A stretch of DNA of 64,000 bases from Legionella israelensis. Lineage in GTDB: Bacteria; Pseudomonadota; Gammaproteobacteria; Legionellales; Legionellaceae. The stretch is from assembly GCF_004571175.1 (NCBI RefSeq), contig NZ_CP038273.1, forward strand, positions 682,001 to 746,000, read 5' to 3'. The position numbers and the translations under genes were made by a program. Of this stretch, positions 15,848 to 25,301 are shown in pieces. Each line of letters begins with the position of its first letter. The stretch's first letter is position 1. The notes below the pieces were generated by a model. The model searched no databases and was not told where the DNA came from. It was given only the letters and a program-made list of their open reading frames with translations.

Positions 15848-16720
15848 TTATACTAAATTCAACGATTTCAGGGTCTGCTCCAGGTTCTGGCGATGCTCAG
15901 GCGATAAAAGTGTCATGGGAAGACGTATTTCATCTTCGATTAAACCCATCTTATGCACTGCCCATTTCACCGGAATTGGATTGGATTCAACAAATAACAA
16001 TTTATGCAGGGGCTGTAATTTTTCATCCACCTGTAAACATGCCGCATGATCGGAATCAAGAGCCAAGTCGCACAATTTAGCCATCTCTCGAGGAGCAACA
16101 TTTGCTGTTACCGACACTGCACCACGTGCACCGGCCAGCATCCACTGGGCAGCGGTTGGATCGTCACCGCTGTATACGTCAATCGTTCCTTCACTCAAAC
16201 GTAAAATCTGCTGCAAACGTGTGATTTGATTGTTAGCTTCCTTAATGCCAATGATATTAGAGATTTTAGCCAGTTTTGCTACGGTTTCCGGCAACATATC
16301 ACAAGCCGTACGGCCTGGAACATTATACAAGATGATGGGCATGGCCACCGCCTTAGCAATCTGACTATAATGCTCGTATAAACCTTCCTGGGTCGGTTTA
16401 ATATAAGCCGGTGTCATGATCAGTGCGGCATGAGCACCCGCTTCCATGGCCTGATAGGTCAGCTCAATACAGGCTTTGGTTGCATTCATAGCCGTTCCTG
16501 CAATAATGGGGATGCGCTCTTTCGCCTGATGAATGACTTCTCTGATAACCAAGAGTTTCTCATCATGAGAAAGCGTTCCAGCTTCTCCAGTGGTTCCCGC
16601 TGCTACAATCGCATGCGTTCCAGCATCTATATGATATTCCACCAATTCACGCAGACGCTCCACATCAACCCTGGAATCTTTCATAGGGGTAACCAATGCT
16701 ACCATGCTGCCTCGAAACAT
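15848..16720 (-). CDS. dapA: 4-hydroxy-tetrahydrodipicolinate synthase
   Basis: A 290-residue enzyme condensing pyruvate and aspartate semialdehyde in the diaminopimelate/lysine pathway. Active-site residues are visible: Thr43-Thr44 in AGTTGE, Tyr132 in YNVPGRT, and the Schiff-base Lys160 in IGIKEAN. The start fits the family ([12 protein letters not shown]). It heads a same-strand group with the BamC-like lipoprotein and the DUF1704 gene. Length is normal for the family. Confidence 0.97.
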   Translation of the reverse strand: MFRGSMVALVTPMKDSRVDVERLRELVEYHIDAGTHAIVAAGTTGEAGTLSHDEKLLVIREVIHQAKERIPIIAGTAMNATKACIELTYQAMEAGAHAALIMTPAYIKPTQEGLYEHYSQIAKAVAMPIILYNVPGRTACDMLPETVAKLAKISNIIGIKEANNQITRLQQILRLSEGTIDVYSGDDPTAAQWMLAGARGAVSVTANVAPREMAKLCDLALDSDHAACLQVDEKLQPLHKLLFVESNPIPVKWAVHKMGLIEDEIRLPMTLLSPEHRQNLEQTLKSLNLV

Positions 16721-17069
16721 GCCGTCCTCTTTGCCTTACAAGAATACCTTTAATAGTACTGGTCAAATGTATTTTTCACAAGGTGTTCTCTCGCCTTTGT
16801 GAAAAATTTACGAACCCCGAGGCTTGACCACCAGTGGAAATGACCATTTAATCCCTTTCTGAAATATATACCCATCAAAAGTGTATGAGCCCACCCTAAT
16901 CTTCCGTAATGCTCATTATTCAAATGGGTTTTTCCCTGATTGAGACAGATAAGACATAAAAAGCAACAAAGACTATATATTATACAATTAGTTTATTTTT
17001 ATTTCTAATTTTAATGATTTTGTACTATTATATGTCAATGCAAGGATGACAAACATAAGGAAGGGAATT
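16721..17069. other. Divergent intergenic region with a hairpin and a repeat fragment
   Basis: Lies between dapA (leftward) and the glycine-zipper lipoprotein (rightward). It holds a strong hairpin at 16772-16806 (TTTTTCACAAGG, 10-base loop, CCTTTGTGAAAAA) and then ACGAACCCCGAGGCTTGACC, a decayed piece of the palindromic repeat family. The rest is AT-rich and should hold both promoters, but no clear hexamer pair was found. Confidence 0.5.
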
Positions 17070-17300
17070 ATGAAAAAAATCATAGCTACGTTTTTTTTAG
17101 CGACCTCACTCACTCTTCTCATGGGATGCTCCCCTACCCAGGTCGGAACTGCAACCGGTGCAGCCGCTGGAGCTGGTGTTGGCTATGCAGTGAGTGGCGG
17201 TGATGCTTTGGGAACGGCTGTGGGTGCCGGTGCCGGTGCATTAATAGGTCATCAAATCGGAAGAGAACAAGAACGGCGCCGATATTATTACTATTACTAA
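17070..17300 (+). CDS. Glycine-zipper outer-membrane-type lipoprotein
   Basis: A 76-residue protein with a lipoprotein signal ending LLMGC (Cys20). A Gly/Ala-rich zipper follows (TATGAAAGAGVGYAVSGG and AVGAGAGALIGHQIG), then a charged/aromatic tail REQERRRYYYYY. This is the YMGG/SlyB/OmpA-like glycine-zipper pattern, thought to sit in or against the membrane and help envelope integrity. ATG 17070 is preferred over one at 17046 because AGGAAGGG lies just before it and the signal peptide then starts MKKI. A short palindrome (CTGCCTGC-AGCTT-GCAGGCAG, 17318-17338) follows the stop. Confidence 0.85.
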   Translation: MKKIIATFFLATSLTLLMGCSPTQVGTATGAAAGAGVGYAVSGGDALGTAVGAGAGALIGHQIGREQERRRYYYYY

Positions 17301-17317
17301 ACTTAGCTTGTACGTTT

Positions 17318-17338
17318 CTGCCTGCAGCTTGCAGGCAG
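17318..17338 (+). terminator. Possible terminator hairpin after the glycine-zipper gene
   Basis: Perfect 8-bp stem CTGCCTGC/GCAGGCAG with a 5-base loop, 17 bases after the stop codon. There is no T-run after it, so Rho-independent function is uncertain. Confidence 0.4.
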
Positions 17339-17408
17339 GCTATCACTCGTTTATAAAGTATTAAAACTTCGAACCGGGATCTTGAAATATCTTCAATTTA
17401 TCCGATAC

Positions 17409-17436
17409 TTTACCTAAGGACGAATCAGTATATACT
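17409..17436 (+). promoter_or_regulatory. Probable sigma-70 promoter of bdhA-patD
   Basis: TTTACC (17409-17414), 16-bp spacer, TATACT (17431-17436), ending 39 bases before the bdhA ATG. This is the best-matching hexamer pair in the leader. Confidence 0.45.
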
Positions 17437-17475
17437 GAATATTAACGAATAATAATAATGACAAGGAGTGTGGTT

Positions 17476-18255
17476 ATGCGCTTAAAAAACAAAGTCGCCA
17501 TTGTCACGGGAGCTGCCAGTGGAATAGGTCGGGAAATCGCTCTTGTCTATGCGAAAGAGGGAGCCAAAGTCGCTATCGCCGATATTAATCTGACACAGGC
17601 CAATGCGGTCGTCGATGAGATCAAAAATACCGGCGGTGAAGCTATGGCCGTTGAAATGAACGTCACGGACGAGAGTCAAGTCAATGAAGCTGTTGATGCC
17701 GTCGCCAATAAATTTGGTGGTGTTGATGTATTGGTCAGTAATGCCGGCATTCAAATTATCGAATCCGTCGATAAGTTCTCATTTTCTGATTGGAAAAAAA
17801 TGCTTGCCATTCATCTTGATGGAGCGTTTTTAACCACGAAAGCCTCTTTAAAATACATGTATAAAAATAAAGGCGGCAGTATCATTTACATAGGCTCGGT
17901 CCACTCCAAAGAAGCGTCCAAACTTAAAGCTCCATACGTTACCGCCAAACATGGCCTTCTGGGATTATGTAAAGTCGTTGCCAAAGAAGGTGCTGACCAT
18001 GGAGTCAGGGCAAATGTGATTTGTCCGGGTTTTGTACGCACGCCTCTGGTGGATAAACAAATACCCGAACAAGCCAAAGAGCTAGGTATCAGCGAAGAAG
18101 ACGTTGTTAAAAATGTCATGTTAAAGGAAACGGTTGATGGTGAATTTACCACCACAGACGATGTAGCAGAAACAGCGCTCTTTTTTGCGTCCTTTGAATC
18201 AAATGCCTTAACTGGACAATCATTGGTAGTGAGTCATGGCTGGTTTATGGAATAG
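17476..18255 (+). CDS. bdhA: 3-hydroxybutyrate dehydrogenase
   Basis: A 259-residue short-chain dehydrogenase. It has the NAD site TGAASGIG (11-18), NAG (89-91), and the catalytic Ser141/144, Tyr154 and Lys158 (YVTAK). The C-terminal [23 protein letters not shown] is typical of BdhA. It oxidises 3-hydroxybutyrate to acetoacetate, linked to breakdown of the polyhydroxybutyrate store. ATG 17476 is chosen over 17458 because AAGGAG lies about 10 bases before it and the N-terminus matches the family. The patatin gene begins 3 bases after the stop, matching the bdhA-patD operon known from Legionella pneumophila. Confidence 0.95.
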   Translation: MRLKNKVAIVTGAASGIGREIALVYAKEGAKVAIADINLTQANAVVDEIKNTGGEAMAVEMNVTDESQVNEAVDAVANKFGGVDVLVSNAGIQIIESVDKFSFSDWKKMLAIHLDGAFLTTKASLKYMYKNKGGSIIYIGSVHSKEASKLKAPYVTAKHGLLGLCKVVAKEGADHGVRANVICPGFVRTPLVDKQIPEQAKELGISEEDVVKNVMLKETVDGEFTTTDDVAETALFFASFESNALTGQSLVVSHGWFME

Positions 18256-18258
18256 GAC

Positions 18259-19425
18259 ATGAAAAGATCAAACAAGAAAAAAAACAATTCCGACCATCAT
18301 GATTATCTTGCCTTTTGTCTTCAAGGGGGAGGTTCGCTTGGTGCTTATCAGGTAGGTATTATCCATGCACTCCAGGAAGCCGGTTATGAGCCGGACTGGT
18401 TTGTCGGCACGTCCATTGGCGCCATTAATTCGGCACTTGCAGCCGGGAATTCGCCAAAAGATCGTATCGACAAAATGGAGACCTTCTGGAACAGTATCTC
18501 AAATCCTGCTGCACTGGATGAATCTCTCTATGGAGAGGATATACATAGCCTGCGCCTGCGCAATTTTTTTTCCTCCCAACGCTCATTGATGTTCGGCCAA
18601 CCTAATTTTTTTTCACCAAGGCTCATTCCTCCTTATTTCAACTGGAATGATTCACCCGCAAACATAAGTTTTTATGATACTTCTGAATTAAAAAGCACCT
18701 TGGAGAGATTGATTGATTTTGACAGGATTAATTCAGATGCCACTCGTTTAAGCGTCGGTGCAGTTGAAGTTTGCACTGGAAAAATCACTTATTTTGACTC
18801 CAAAAAACAAAAGATTTTTCCGGAACACATAATGGCCAGTGGCGCACTTCCACCCGGATTTCCTGCTATAGAAGTGGAGGGAGAATTTTATTGGGATGGT
18901 GGAATTTCAAGTAACTCCCCTGTCAGTTATGTATTACAGGATAAAAATTGTTATAAATTACTTTGTTTTATGGTGCATCTGTTTGATTCCTACGGACTTC
19001 AACCGACCTCTCTTGATGAAGTCTTAAAACGGAAAAAAGACATTGAATTTTCAAGCCGCTTTGCAAAACTTGTGCAAATGCATCAGGAAATTCATGCATT
19101 AAAATTTGCCATTCATCAACTGTCTAAACATATTCCAAAAGATAAATGCTCCAAAGATATTGTACAGAAATGTGTACAACATGGCTGGAACAAAACCGTC
19201 AATCTGGTTCGATTTCTTTATCAGGGTGATGAAGGTGACTTATCATCTAAAGATTACGAATTTTCGGCGATCTCTATCAAGGCCCGCATGCAAAAGGGAT
19301 ATGAAGATGGCATCGCCAGCATTAAAAAATCCCCCTGGAACAAACCGGTTCCTGAAGCCCTGGGAATTGCTCTTCATGACATGGCAGAGGGAAAGAAAAT
19401 CAAAAGCTTTGATGAAAAGAAATAA
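18259..19425 (+). CDS. patD: Patatin-like phospholipase PatD
   Basis: A 388-residue patatin-family lipase with the oxyanion loop QGGGSLGAYQ (about 22-31), nucleophile Ser52 in GTSIG, and catalytic Asp213 in WDGG. The C-terminal third (about 240-370) is the helical extension found in DUF3734-type patatins. Family enzymes hydrolyse acyl esters of phospholipids. No signal peptide is seen. It is 3 bases downstream of bdhA. In L. pneumophila the bdhA-patD operon is reported as a determinant of amoeba infection; the two products may link lipid breakdown and 3-hydroxybutyrate use. Confidence 0.93.
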   Translation: MKRSNKKKNNSDHHDYLAFCLQGGGSLGAYQVGIIHALQEAGYEPDWFVGTSIGAINSALAAGNSPKDRIDKMETFWNSISNPAALDESLYGEDIHSLRLRNFFSSQRSLMFGQPNFFSPRLIPPYFNWNDSPANISFYDTSELKSTLERLIDFDRINSDATRLSVGAVEVCTGKITYFDSKKQKIFPEHIMASGALPPGFPAIEVEGEFYWDGGISSNSPVSYVLQDKNCYKLLCFMVHLFDSYGLQPTSLDEVLKRKKDIEFSSRFAKLVQMHQEIHALKFAIHQLSKHIPKDKCSKDIVQKCVQHGWNKTVNLVRFLYQGDEGDLSSKDYEFSAISIKARMQKGYEDGIASIKKSPWNKPVPEALGIALHDMAEGKKIKSFDEKK

Positions 19426-19426
19426 A

Positions 19427-19449
19427 GCAACAGCCCTGTTGTGATTTTT
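19427..19449 (+). terminator. Rho-independent terminator of bdhA-patD
   Basis: CAACAG and CTGTTG form a stem (19428-19441), followed by TGATTTTT, immediately after the patD stop. The loop is tight, so the true stem is probably shorter. Confidence 0.55.
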
Positions 19450-19495
19450 AAGGATTTTTTAAACCAAAGCAGCTTATGTGCCGAGGTTCTAAACT

Positions 19496-19930
19496 CTAGG
19501 CGAAACCATCTACAGATTCAGGGGCGGATTCCATGATACAATTTCCCTGTTCTCCGATCATCATAAACAGCTTGGCTTGATTATTTTTATAAAGATGGAA
19601 AATAATCCGATAAACAGTCACCTCATTGTCATCCAGCTGTATCAGCTTAGGTTTCATATCAGACATGAATGCATAATAATTACTCAACCCCAAAGGATAT
19701 AATGTTTCTGACCAGTCCAGAGATTTTATTCGTCGCAAATGAGCCTGCCCCATATTACGCTCAAAATTATAATGATAATCCACAATGACCGGGATATTCT
19801 TTAAAATTTGCGGGCAGCTATCACCTTTAAGGATTTTAGCAAGGGTAAACTGAATTTTGCCTTCTGCTGGCAAAGCATAAACCGAATTGATAAATAAAAA
19901 AATAAACCCGGCCGATAACCATCGTTTCAT
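19496..19930 (-). CDS. Hypothetical exported protein
   Basis: A 144-residue protein with a clear signal peptide (about 1-19, ending VYALPAEG). Two cysteines in the mature part (GDSCPQIL, GNCIMES) could form a disulfide. No family was recognised. The mature part looks like a small beta-rich periplasmic domain: alternating hydrophobic strands such as KIQFTLAKIL, NIPVIVDYHYN, VTVYRIIFHLY and AKLFMMIGE. It stands alone, convergent with patD, with a repeat upstream. Confidence 0.7.
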   Translation of the reverse strand: MKRWLSAGFIFLFINSVYALPAEGKIQFTLAKILKGDSCPQILKNIPVIVDYHYNFERNMGQAHLRRIKSLDWSETLYPLGLSNYYAFMSDMKPKLIQLDDNEVTVYRIIFHLYKNNQAKLFMMIGEQGNCIMESAPESVDGFA

Positions 19931-19963
19931 GAAAACTCCTTTTTATCTTTGGTTTATATACTC

Positions 19964-20121
19964 AACTTTAGTCATTTTTTAAGGATCGCATCCCACTGCT
20001 TGATAGCAGGGCCATACGGAGCTTCGCATAGATGCCGCGGTAATTCGTGCCATTCTATTTTCTCAAGTCATCGATTTAAAGCGACTTTGATAAATATATT
20101 TGAAAAATGTCTAAAGTCCAG
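19964..20121. repeat. MITE-like repeat, internally deleted (copy D)
   Basis: Left end AACTTTAGTCATTTTTTAAGG and right end TTGAAAAATGTCTAAAGTCC form terminal inverted repeats. The interior keeps the decayed CCACTGCTTGATAGCAGGG palindrome, ATGCCGCGGTAATTCG and the CATCGATTTAAAGCGACTTTGAT block. It is about 55 bp shorter than the full-size copy. It lies between a hypothetical gene and the end of pilU. Confidence 0.78.
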
Positions 20122-20286
20122 ATATAAAGTATCGCAAGTACAAAAAAAAGAAAAGCAAAAGGCCAGGATAATACCCTTTTTTAATAAATGTTTTCACATA
20201 GGGATTAAACAGGTCATTTCCGTGCAAACGGCGTTGTTGCATAAATAAGGACGCAGGTACAGAATATCCTCTATAAACTGCGGCTT

Positions 20287-21396
20287 TTAAACATCATCAG
20301 GTTGAATCGTCAAATCCTCACCACCGCTATGAGGCTTGTCTTCACTGAGACGGATTTTTAAACCCACATTGTTTTTTGAATCTGCATATTTAATGGCATT
20401 TTCTTTGGATATTTTTCCCTGTTTATACAAGTCAAACAAAGCTTGATCAAATGTCTGCATGCCTTGTTCCCGTCCTCTTTCCATTGCTTCTTTGATCTCA
20501 TCAATTTTGCCCTTTTCAATTAAATCGGAAATATAGGGACTGTTAATGAGGATTTCCACTGCTGGCACCCTGACACTGTTAATTCCCGGGATCAAACGAA
20601 GCGAAATAATGGCCCGCAGATTTAACGCCAAATCCTGCAGAATTTGCAGTTTGGCATCTTCAGGAAAAAAATTAATGATTCTGTCCATGGTTTGGTTAGC
20701 ATTATTTGCATGCAGGGTGGACAAACAAAGATGCCCTGTTTCTGCATAGGCGATGGCGTGTTTCATCGTATTACGATCGCGAATTTCACCGATAAGAATT
20801 ACATCCGGAGCTTCCCTCATGGCATTTTTCAAGGCATTATCGAAATTCAAGGTGTCAATGCCGACCTCACGTTGATCAACAATGGATTTTTTATGCTCAT
20901 AAATGAACTCGATAGGATCTTCAATGGTTAAAATATGGCCACGATAATGTTCGTTTCGATAATCAATCATCGATGCCAAGGTGGTTGATTTACCTGAGCC
21001 CGTGGAACCTACGACAAGAATCAGTCCCCGCAGCTCCATAATGAGGGTTTGTAAAATCAATGGAAGATGAAGTTCCTCAATGGAAGGAATAACGCCTTTT
21101 AAATAACGCACGACGATGGCAATATGGCCCCTCTGTCTGAACATATTCACCCTGAAACGCCCTGTACCTTCCACTGAAAGCGCCATATTAAGCTCCATGG
21201 TGGCTTCAAATTCCTTACGCTGCTGGTCATTCATCAAGGAAGCCGCTATCTCGGATAATTGCTCAGGTTTTAATGAAGTTTGACCAACGGCGGCAAGTTT
21301 ACCTTCGATTTTAATACAAGGTGGCGCTCCAACACTAAAAAACAAATCGGAAGCACCTTTATCAACCATCAATTTAAGAAAGGGTGTAATATCCAT
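20287..21396 (-). CDS. pilU: Type IV pilus retraction ATPase PilU
   Basis: A 369-residue PilT/PilU ATPase: an N-terminal PAS-like domain (1-100), Walker A GSTGSGKST (about 130-138), Asp box TIEDPIEF, Walker B VILIGEIRD, and His box HLCLSTLHANNA. The start MDITPFLKLMVDKGASDLFF, the FRVNMFRQRG stretch and the extended C-terminus (to 369) fit PilU better than PilT (about 345). PilU assists PilT in pilus retraction for twitching and DNA uptake. It is alone on its strand here and no pilT is adjacent. Confidence 0.9.
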   Translation of the reverse strand: MDITPFLKLMVDKGASDLFFSVGAPPCIKIEGKLAAVGQTSLKPEQLSEIAASLMNDQQRKEFEATMELNMALSVEGTGRFRVNMFRQRGHIAIVVRYLKGVIPSIEELHLPLILQTLIMELRGLILVVGSTGSGKSTTLASMIDYRNEHYRGHILTIEDPIEFIYEHKKSIVDQREVGIDTLNFDNALKNAMREAPDVILIGEIRDRNTMKHAIAYAETGHLCLSTLHANNANQTMDRIINFFPEDAKLQILQDLALNLRAIISLRLIPGINSVRVPAVEILINSPYISDLIEKGKIDEIKEAMERGREQGMQTFDQALFDLYKQGKISKENAIKYADSKNNVGLKIRLSEDKPHSGGEDLTIQPDDV

Positions 21397-21637
21397 ATGT
21401 TACCTTTTTTATTGTAATTGTAGTCAAAAATAAAGGAAAGATCTCGCTTCTGCCTTACTAGTTTCATTGATTCTGTCCTGTAGATCGTCCAAATTGTGCT
21501 TGGATTGGAATTTTCTGATTGAGAAAAATCGCAGGTGTACTTGATTGTCCATCGAGATTTTTCGATTGAAGAAAATTTCAAGACGAGCATAATATGGGAT
21601 GAGCTATGGGACAGAATCAGTGAAACGTTGTACTAGG

Positions 21638-22993
21638 TTACAGCTTTTCCAAAACATCCTGCAAATGCTTCACAGGTTCAATGAGCATATCCATTTTTTG
21701 CTGCTTAGGCGCATTGGCATATGGAACAATGGCCCGTTTAAATCCATGTTTTACAGCTTCTTTCAAACGTTCCTGCCCACTTTGCACCGGCCTTATTTCT
21801 CCTGCCAAGCCCACCTCACCAAAAATAACCGTTTCTCTATCCAGGATGCGATTGCGTAAACTGGAGACCACGGCTGCCAGAAGTGCCAAATCAATAGCTG
21901 TTTCTGTAACCTTCACTCCGCCCACGACATTGATAAAAACATCCTGATCAAAAGTGGCTACACCGCCATGCCGATGTAAGACTGCCAGTAAAATAGCCAA
22001 TCGGTTATTCTGCTCAAGTCCGACAGTTACACGTCGGGATTGCTGACCGTGCGCTTCGTCCACCAAAGCCTGAATTTCAACCAATAGTGGCCTGGAGCCT
22101 TCCCAGGTAACCATCACTGCACTTCCAGGAGCAGGTTCAGGTTGTCGGGATAAAAAAATGGCTGAAGGATTGGCCACTTCTTTTAATCCTTTATCAGTCA
22201 TTGCAAATACACCTAATTCATTGACTGCACCAAAACGATTTTTTATAGCGCGAATGATCCGGAAGCGGCTGTCATTTTGTCCCTCAAAATAAAGGACACT
22301 ATCCACCATATGCTCCAAAACACGAGGTCCTGCCAATGCACCTTCCTTGGTCACATGCCCTACCAGAAAGACAGCCGTTTGAGTCATTTTGGCAAAACGC
22401 ACCAGCTGAGAAGCTGATTCGCGAACCTGGCCAACCCCACCCGGAGCTGAGCTTAAACTCTCTGTAAAAATGGTTTGTACAGAGTCAACAACAATGACTC
22501 CCGGCTTTTCCTTTTTGGCCTGTTCGAGAATGCTCTCCACCTGAGTTTCTGCCAATAATCTGAGTCCTGAAGCAGGGAGCTGCAAACGTTTAGCACGTAA
22601 GGCAACCTGCTGCAAAGACTCTTCGCCTGTCACATACAATACTTTATGCTTTGAGGATAGATTAGCGAGTGTTTGCAGAAGCAGGGTTGATTTTCCAATC
22701 CCAGGATCGCCACCGATTAACACCACGGAACCGTCCACCAAACCACCTCCCAACACCCGATTGAGTTCGGATAAACCACAGTCCATCCGCACCTCAGCAT
22801 CCAGCACCACATCTTCTATAGACGTCACAGCGGAATGCTCATTTGCCCAGTGGTTTGAGCGAGCATGGCTTTTTACAGAAGATACTGCCTCTTCCGATAA
22901 AGAATTCCAAGCACCACATTGTGTACATTGCCCAGCCCATTGTGAATAAACAGCAGCACAATCGACGCAGATAAAGCGAATTTTTGTTTTCAT
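21638..22993 (-). CDS. radA: DNA repair protein RadA
   Basis: A 451-residue protein with the N-terminal C4 zinc finger (Cys9, Cys12, Cys23, Cys26), a RecA-like ATPase core with Walker A GGDPGIGKST (about 94-103), the RadA-specific KNRFG motif (about 250), and a C-terminal Lon-protease-like domain. RadA drives branch migration during recombinational repair and natural transformation. The start is supported by the zinc finger at the very N-terminus. About 240 bp upstream of pilU with no gene between, so separate transcription is likely. Confidence 0.96.
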   Translation of the reverse strand: MKTKIRFICVDCAAVYSQWAGQCTQCGAWNSLSEEAVSSVKSHARSNHWANEHSAVTSIEDVVLDAEVRMDCGLSELNRVLGGGLVDGSVVLIGGDPGIGKSTLLLQTLANLSSKHKVLYVTGEESLQQVALRAKRLQLPASGLRLLAETQVESILEQAKKEKPGVIVVDSVQTIFTESLSSAPGGVGQVRESASQLVRFAKMTQTAVFLVGHVTKEGALAGPRVLEHMVDSVLYFEGQNDSRFRIIRAIKNRFGAVNELGVFAMTDKGLKEVANPSAIFLSRQPEPAPGSAVMVTWEGSRPLLVEIQALVDEAHGQQSRRVTVGLEQNNRLAILLAVLHRHGGVATFDQDVFINVVGGVKVTETAIDLALLAAVVSSLRNRILDRETVIFGEVGLAGEIRPVQSGQERLKEAVKHGFKRAIVPYANAPKQQKMDMLIEPVKHLQDVLEKL

Positions 22994-23063
22994 TAGAGCC
23001 TGTTTTATGTCAACTAAATCTTGATTTTACATAAATGACTCATGTTATGCAGCACCGTATTTT

Positions 23064-23726
23064 TTAGAAAGTCCTAACTTGCTTCACCGATTTTAATTGG
23101 GAAGATGATGCCGTATCTTGATAAATCAATAAAACCGTTTGTAACAATGAATTTGCATGACGATTCGCAGGATAATTCGAGTGAAAGTCGGCTGAATTAT
23201 TCCTTAACAAACGAAGACAAGCCGCATGTTCCTCATCATCAGGAACAATAGCATCAAACGTGTTTTGTCGTGGATCACCAGGAGGGTCTACCTCAGGTAA
23301 GGAAGCAAGGTATTCAAGAGTTTCCTTCAGTTGTTCAGCATCCTCCAATATTTTGAAAAAGCTCAACCCTCTGATATGAAGCAGACAGTCATCGCCATTA
23401 AGGGTATTCCTGATAAAAATGATCAGCTTATGAATATCTGATGATGATTCAACCTCATTTATCGTACCTAATGCCTTAATGTAAGCCTCCTGGCGATTTA
23501 TTATTTCCTCTTGCCAATCATCCAGTTTCAGGAAGAATTCATTCTTTCCGAACAGTGTCATCGGAAAAGAAGGGCGAGGAATGCCAGAAAGCGTTGCTTC
23601 AAGATCAGCTATTACATGGATTTCTTTTAAATCATTGATAAGCTTTTTCGCCAATTTTGAATAATATCCCCCTCGGGATTTATATTCTCTCAGCCAGCCT
23701 ATATATTCATTAATAATGGAGCTCAT
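23064..23726 (-). CDS. Hypothetical protein, helical
   Basis: A 220-residue protein of no recognised family. It is mostly helical and charged, with no signal peptide. Its last codons run into a copy of the short element also seen at 4945-5001, so the native C-terminus may have been changed by that element. Lineage-specific helical proteins like this are frequent among Legionella effectors, but the C-terminus (SSSQLKSVKQVRTF) has no E-block. It is followed by radA on the same strand, with 70 bases between. Confidence 0.6.
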   Translation of the reverse strand: MSSIINEYIGWLREYKSRGGYYSKLAKKLINDLKEIHVIADLEATLSGIPRPSFPMTLFGKNEFFLKLDDWQEEIINRQEAYIKALGTINEVESSSDIHKLIIFIRNTLNGDDCLLHIRGLSFFKILEDAEQLKETLEYLASLPEVDPPGDPRQNTFDAIVPDDEEHAACLRLLRNNSADFHSNYPANRHANSLLQTVLLIYQDTASSSQLKSVKQVRTF

Positions 23727-24169
23727 GCGATCACCCCCTTGACCATCTATTCAATGCAATCCGCTTTCCAGAGTGTGTCCTCATTTCATTCATTGAAGCG
23801 AAAAAGCAGACAATTGAAGGCTAAAAATGGTTTTGAATGAGGTGAATAGGAGCCCTGTTCAATGAGTCAAAGCCATTTTGGCGCCAATTAGCCGCATTTG
23901 TAGCCAAAGAATAAAATGAGAACACATTCTATGTTATACTGTTTTTGCATAAATAAATCAAACTGCTTTTATTTTTTCTTTATGTTTAAAAATCAGGAAG
24001 GCCATGTAAGGATACAGAAAACCAAAATGTAGTAAATTTGAGGTGTATTTTACTTGAATTTATGACTTAAATATGTTTTTCTCTCTCGTTTTAGTAGTTC
24101 ATGGCTTAGTAATCAAATGAATGTACGCAAGCATAATCCCTTTATTCCAAACATCAAGGATTAAGTTTA
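23727..24169. other. 443-bp intergenic region upstream of xseB-ispA
   Basis: No gene or repeat-family copy is visible. It must hold the promoters for the leftward hypothetical gene and rightward xseB. A TATACT at about 23935 is a possible rightward -10, and a second AT-rich stretch lies at 23950-24100. Nothing else stands out. Confidence 0.45.
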
Positions 24170-24400
24170 ATGTCCAAAAAAATCAATTTTGAAAAATCCA
24201 TCAACGAACTTGAATCCATTGTCAATCAATTGGAAAAAGGTGAACTTTCTCTCGATGAGTCTCTTAAACAATTTGAAAAAGGCATCCGTCTTGCCCGTGA
24301 GTGTCAAGATGTATTAAATAAAGCCGAGCAAAAGATTGAAATATTAACTCAGAAAGAGAGCCAATGCGTTGATGATATCAATGAATATATCCATGATTAA
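24170..24400 (+). CDS. xseB: Exodeoxyribonuclease VII small subunit
   Basis: A 76-residue protein with the family pattern [20 protein letters not shown] then [20 protein letters not shown], a helical hairpin that binds XseA. Exonuclease VII degrades single-stranded DNA. XseA is not in this window. The stop overlaps the ispA start region, so the two genes are translationally coupled; xseB-ispA is a common gammaproteobacterial order. Confidence 0.94.
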   Translation: MSKKINFEKSINELESIVNQLEKGELSLDESLKQFEKGIRLARECQDVLNKAEQKIEILTQKESQCVDDINEYIHD

Positions 24401-25301
24401 CACTTACCTGGAAAAACATGAGTCTTTCCTTGAACAGATCATTGAGGAAAGCATTATTCCTGCTCCACGCATACGGGAAGCCATTCATTACGCACTTTTT
24501 CCTGGCGGAAAACGTATCCGCCCGACTCTCGTCTATCTCTGCGGAGAATTGCTTAAAGTCAATGTAGAGTGCCTTCATATTATTGCTGCCGCCGTTGAAT
24601 TGACTCATTGTTATTCTTTAATTCATGATGACCTACCCTCCATGGATAATGATGATCTGCGGCGGGGCAAGCCAAGCTGCCATCGCGCTTTCGATGAAGC
24701 AACCGCCATTCTTGCAGGAGACGGCATGCAGGCCCTGGCAGTTGAGTTATTACTTACTCGCTTGCCCGAACATTTGTCATCAAATACGGTCATCGCCATT
24801 ACTCGCGAACTGGTTAGCTCAAGCGGCGTCTCCGGTATGGTAAGTGGCCAATCCCTTGATTTAACCGAACTGATGCACTCTGATGTTTCTGAAAAGCAAT
24901 TATGTCAGATTCATACCCTTAAAACAGGTTATCTCATTGCATCCTGCATTAATATGGTTCTTTTGACGCAAAACAAACTTATAAAAGAAAAAAGCGATGG
25001 CCTTAAACATTTTGCCCGTTTGCTGGGTCTGGTTTTCCAAATGCAGGATGACTATCTGGATCAATTTGCTGCTCGTGACGCATTAGGAAAAGGACGTGCT
25101 TCGGACATGGCTAACCGCAAAATCACTTTTGCCAGCCTGTACTCACAGGCTCAACTGTTCAGTCAGATTAATGAATATTACCGACAAGCTCAAGAAGCGC
25201 TATCACCTTTTGCAGAGGAGGCGAGCGCTTTACATATGCTTCTTGAACAGCTAAAAAAACGTACAGAACCTGATACTCAGCCCCATCATTCAACGCTCTG
25301 A
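24393..25301 (+). CDS. ispA: Farnesyl diphosphate synthase
   Basis: About 302 residues. Isoprenyl-synthase signatures are [12 protein letters not shown], the first Asp-rich motif DDLPSMD and the second DDYLD. It makes farnesyl diphosphate for undecaprenol, quinones and haem O. Three in-frame ATGs (24369, 24381, 24393) overlap the end of xseB; 24393 ([15 protein letters not shown]) gives the usual family start and an 8-base overlap. The 3' end overlaps the convergent bioC stop by 16 bases. Confidence 0.94.
   Translation: MINTYLEKHESFLEQIIEESIIPAPRIREAIHYALFPGGKRIRPTLVYLCGELLKVNVECLHIIAAAVELTHCYSLIHDDLPSMDNDDLRRGKPSCHRAFDEATAILAGDGMQALAVELLLTRLPEHLSSNTVIAITRELVSSSGVSGMVSGQSLDLTELMHSDVSEKQLCQIHTLKTGYLIASCINMVLLTQNKLIKEKSDGLKHFARLLGLVFQMQDDYLDQFAARDALGKGRASDMANRKITFASLYSQAQLFSQINEYYRQAQEALSPFAEEASALHMLLEQLKKRTEPDTQPHHSTL

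Noticed and set aside
19949-20248. 99-codon plus-strand frame
   Set aside because: Most of it is MITE copy D; no ribosome site or family resemblance.
20220-20250. GGCGTTGTTGCATAAATAAGG as an IS5-type terminus
   Set aside because: Similar to ends of some insertion sequences, but there is no partner inverted repeat or transposase nearby.
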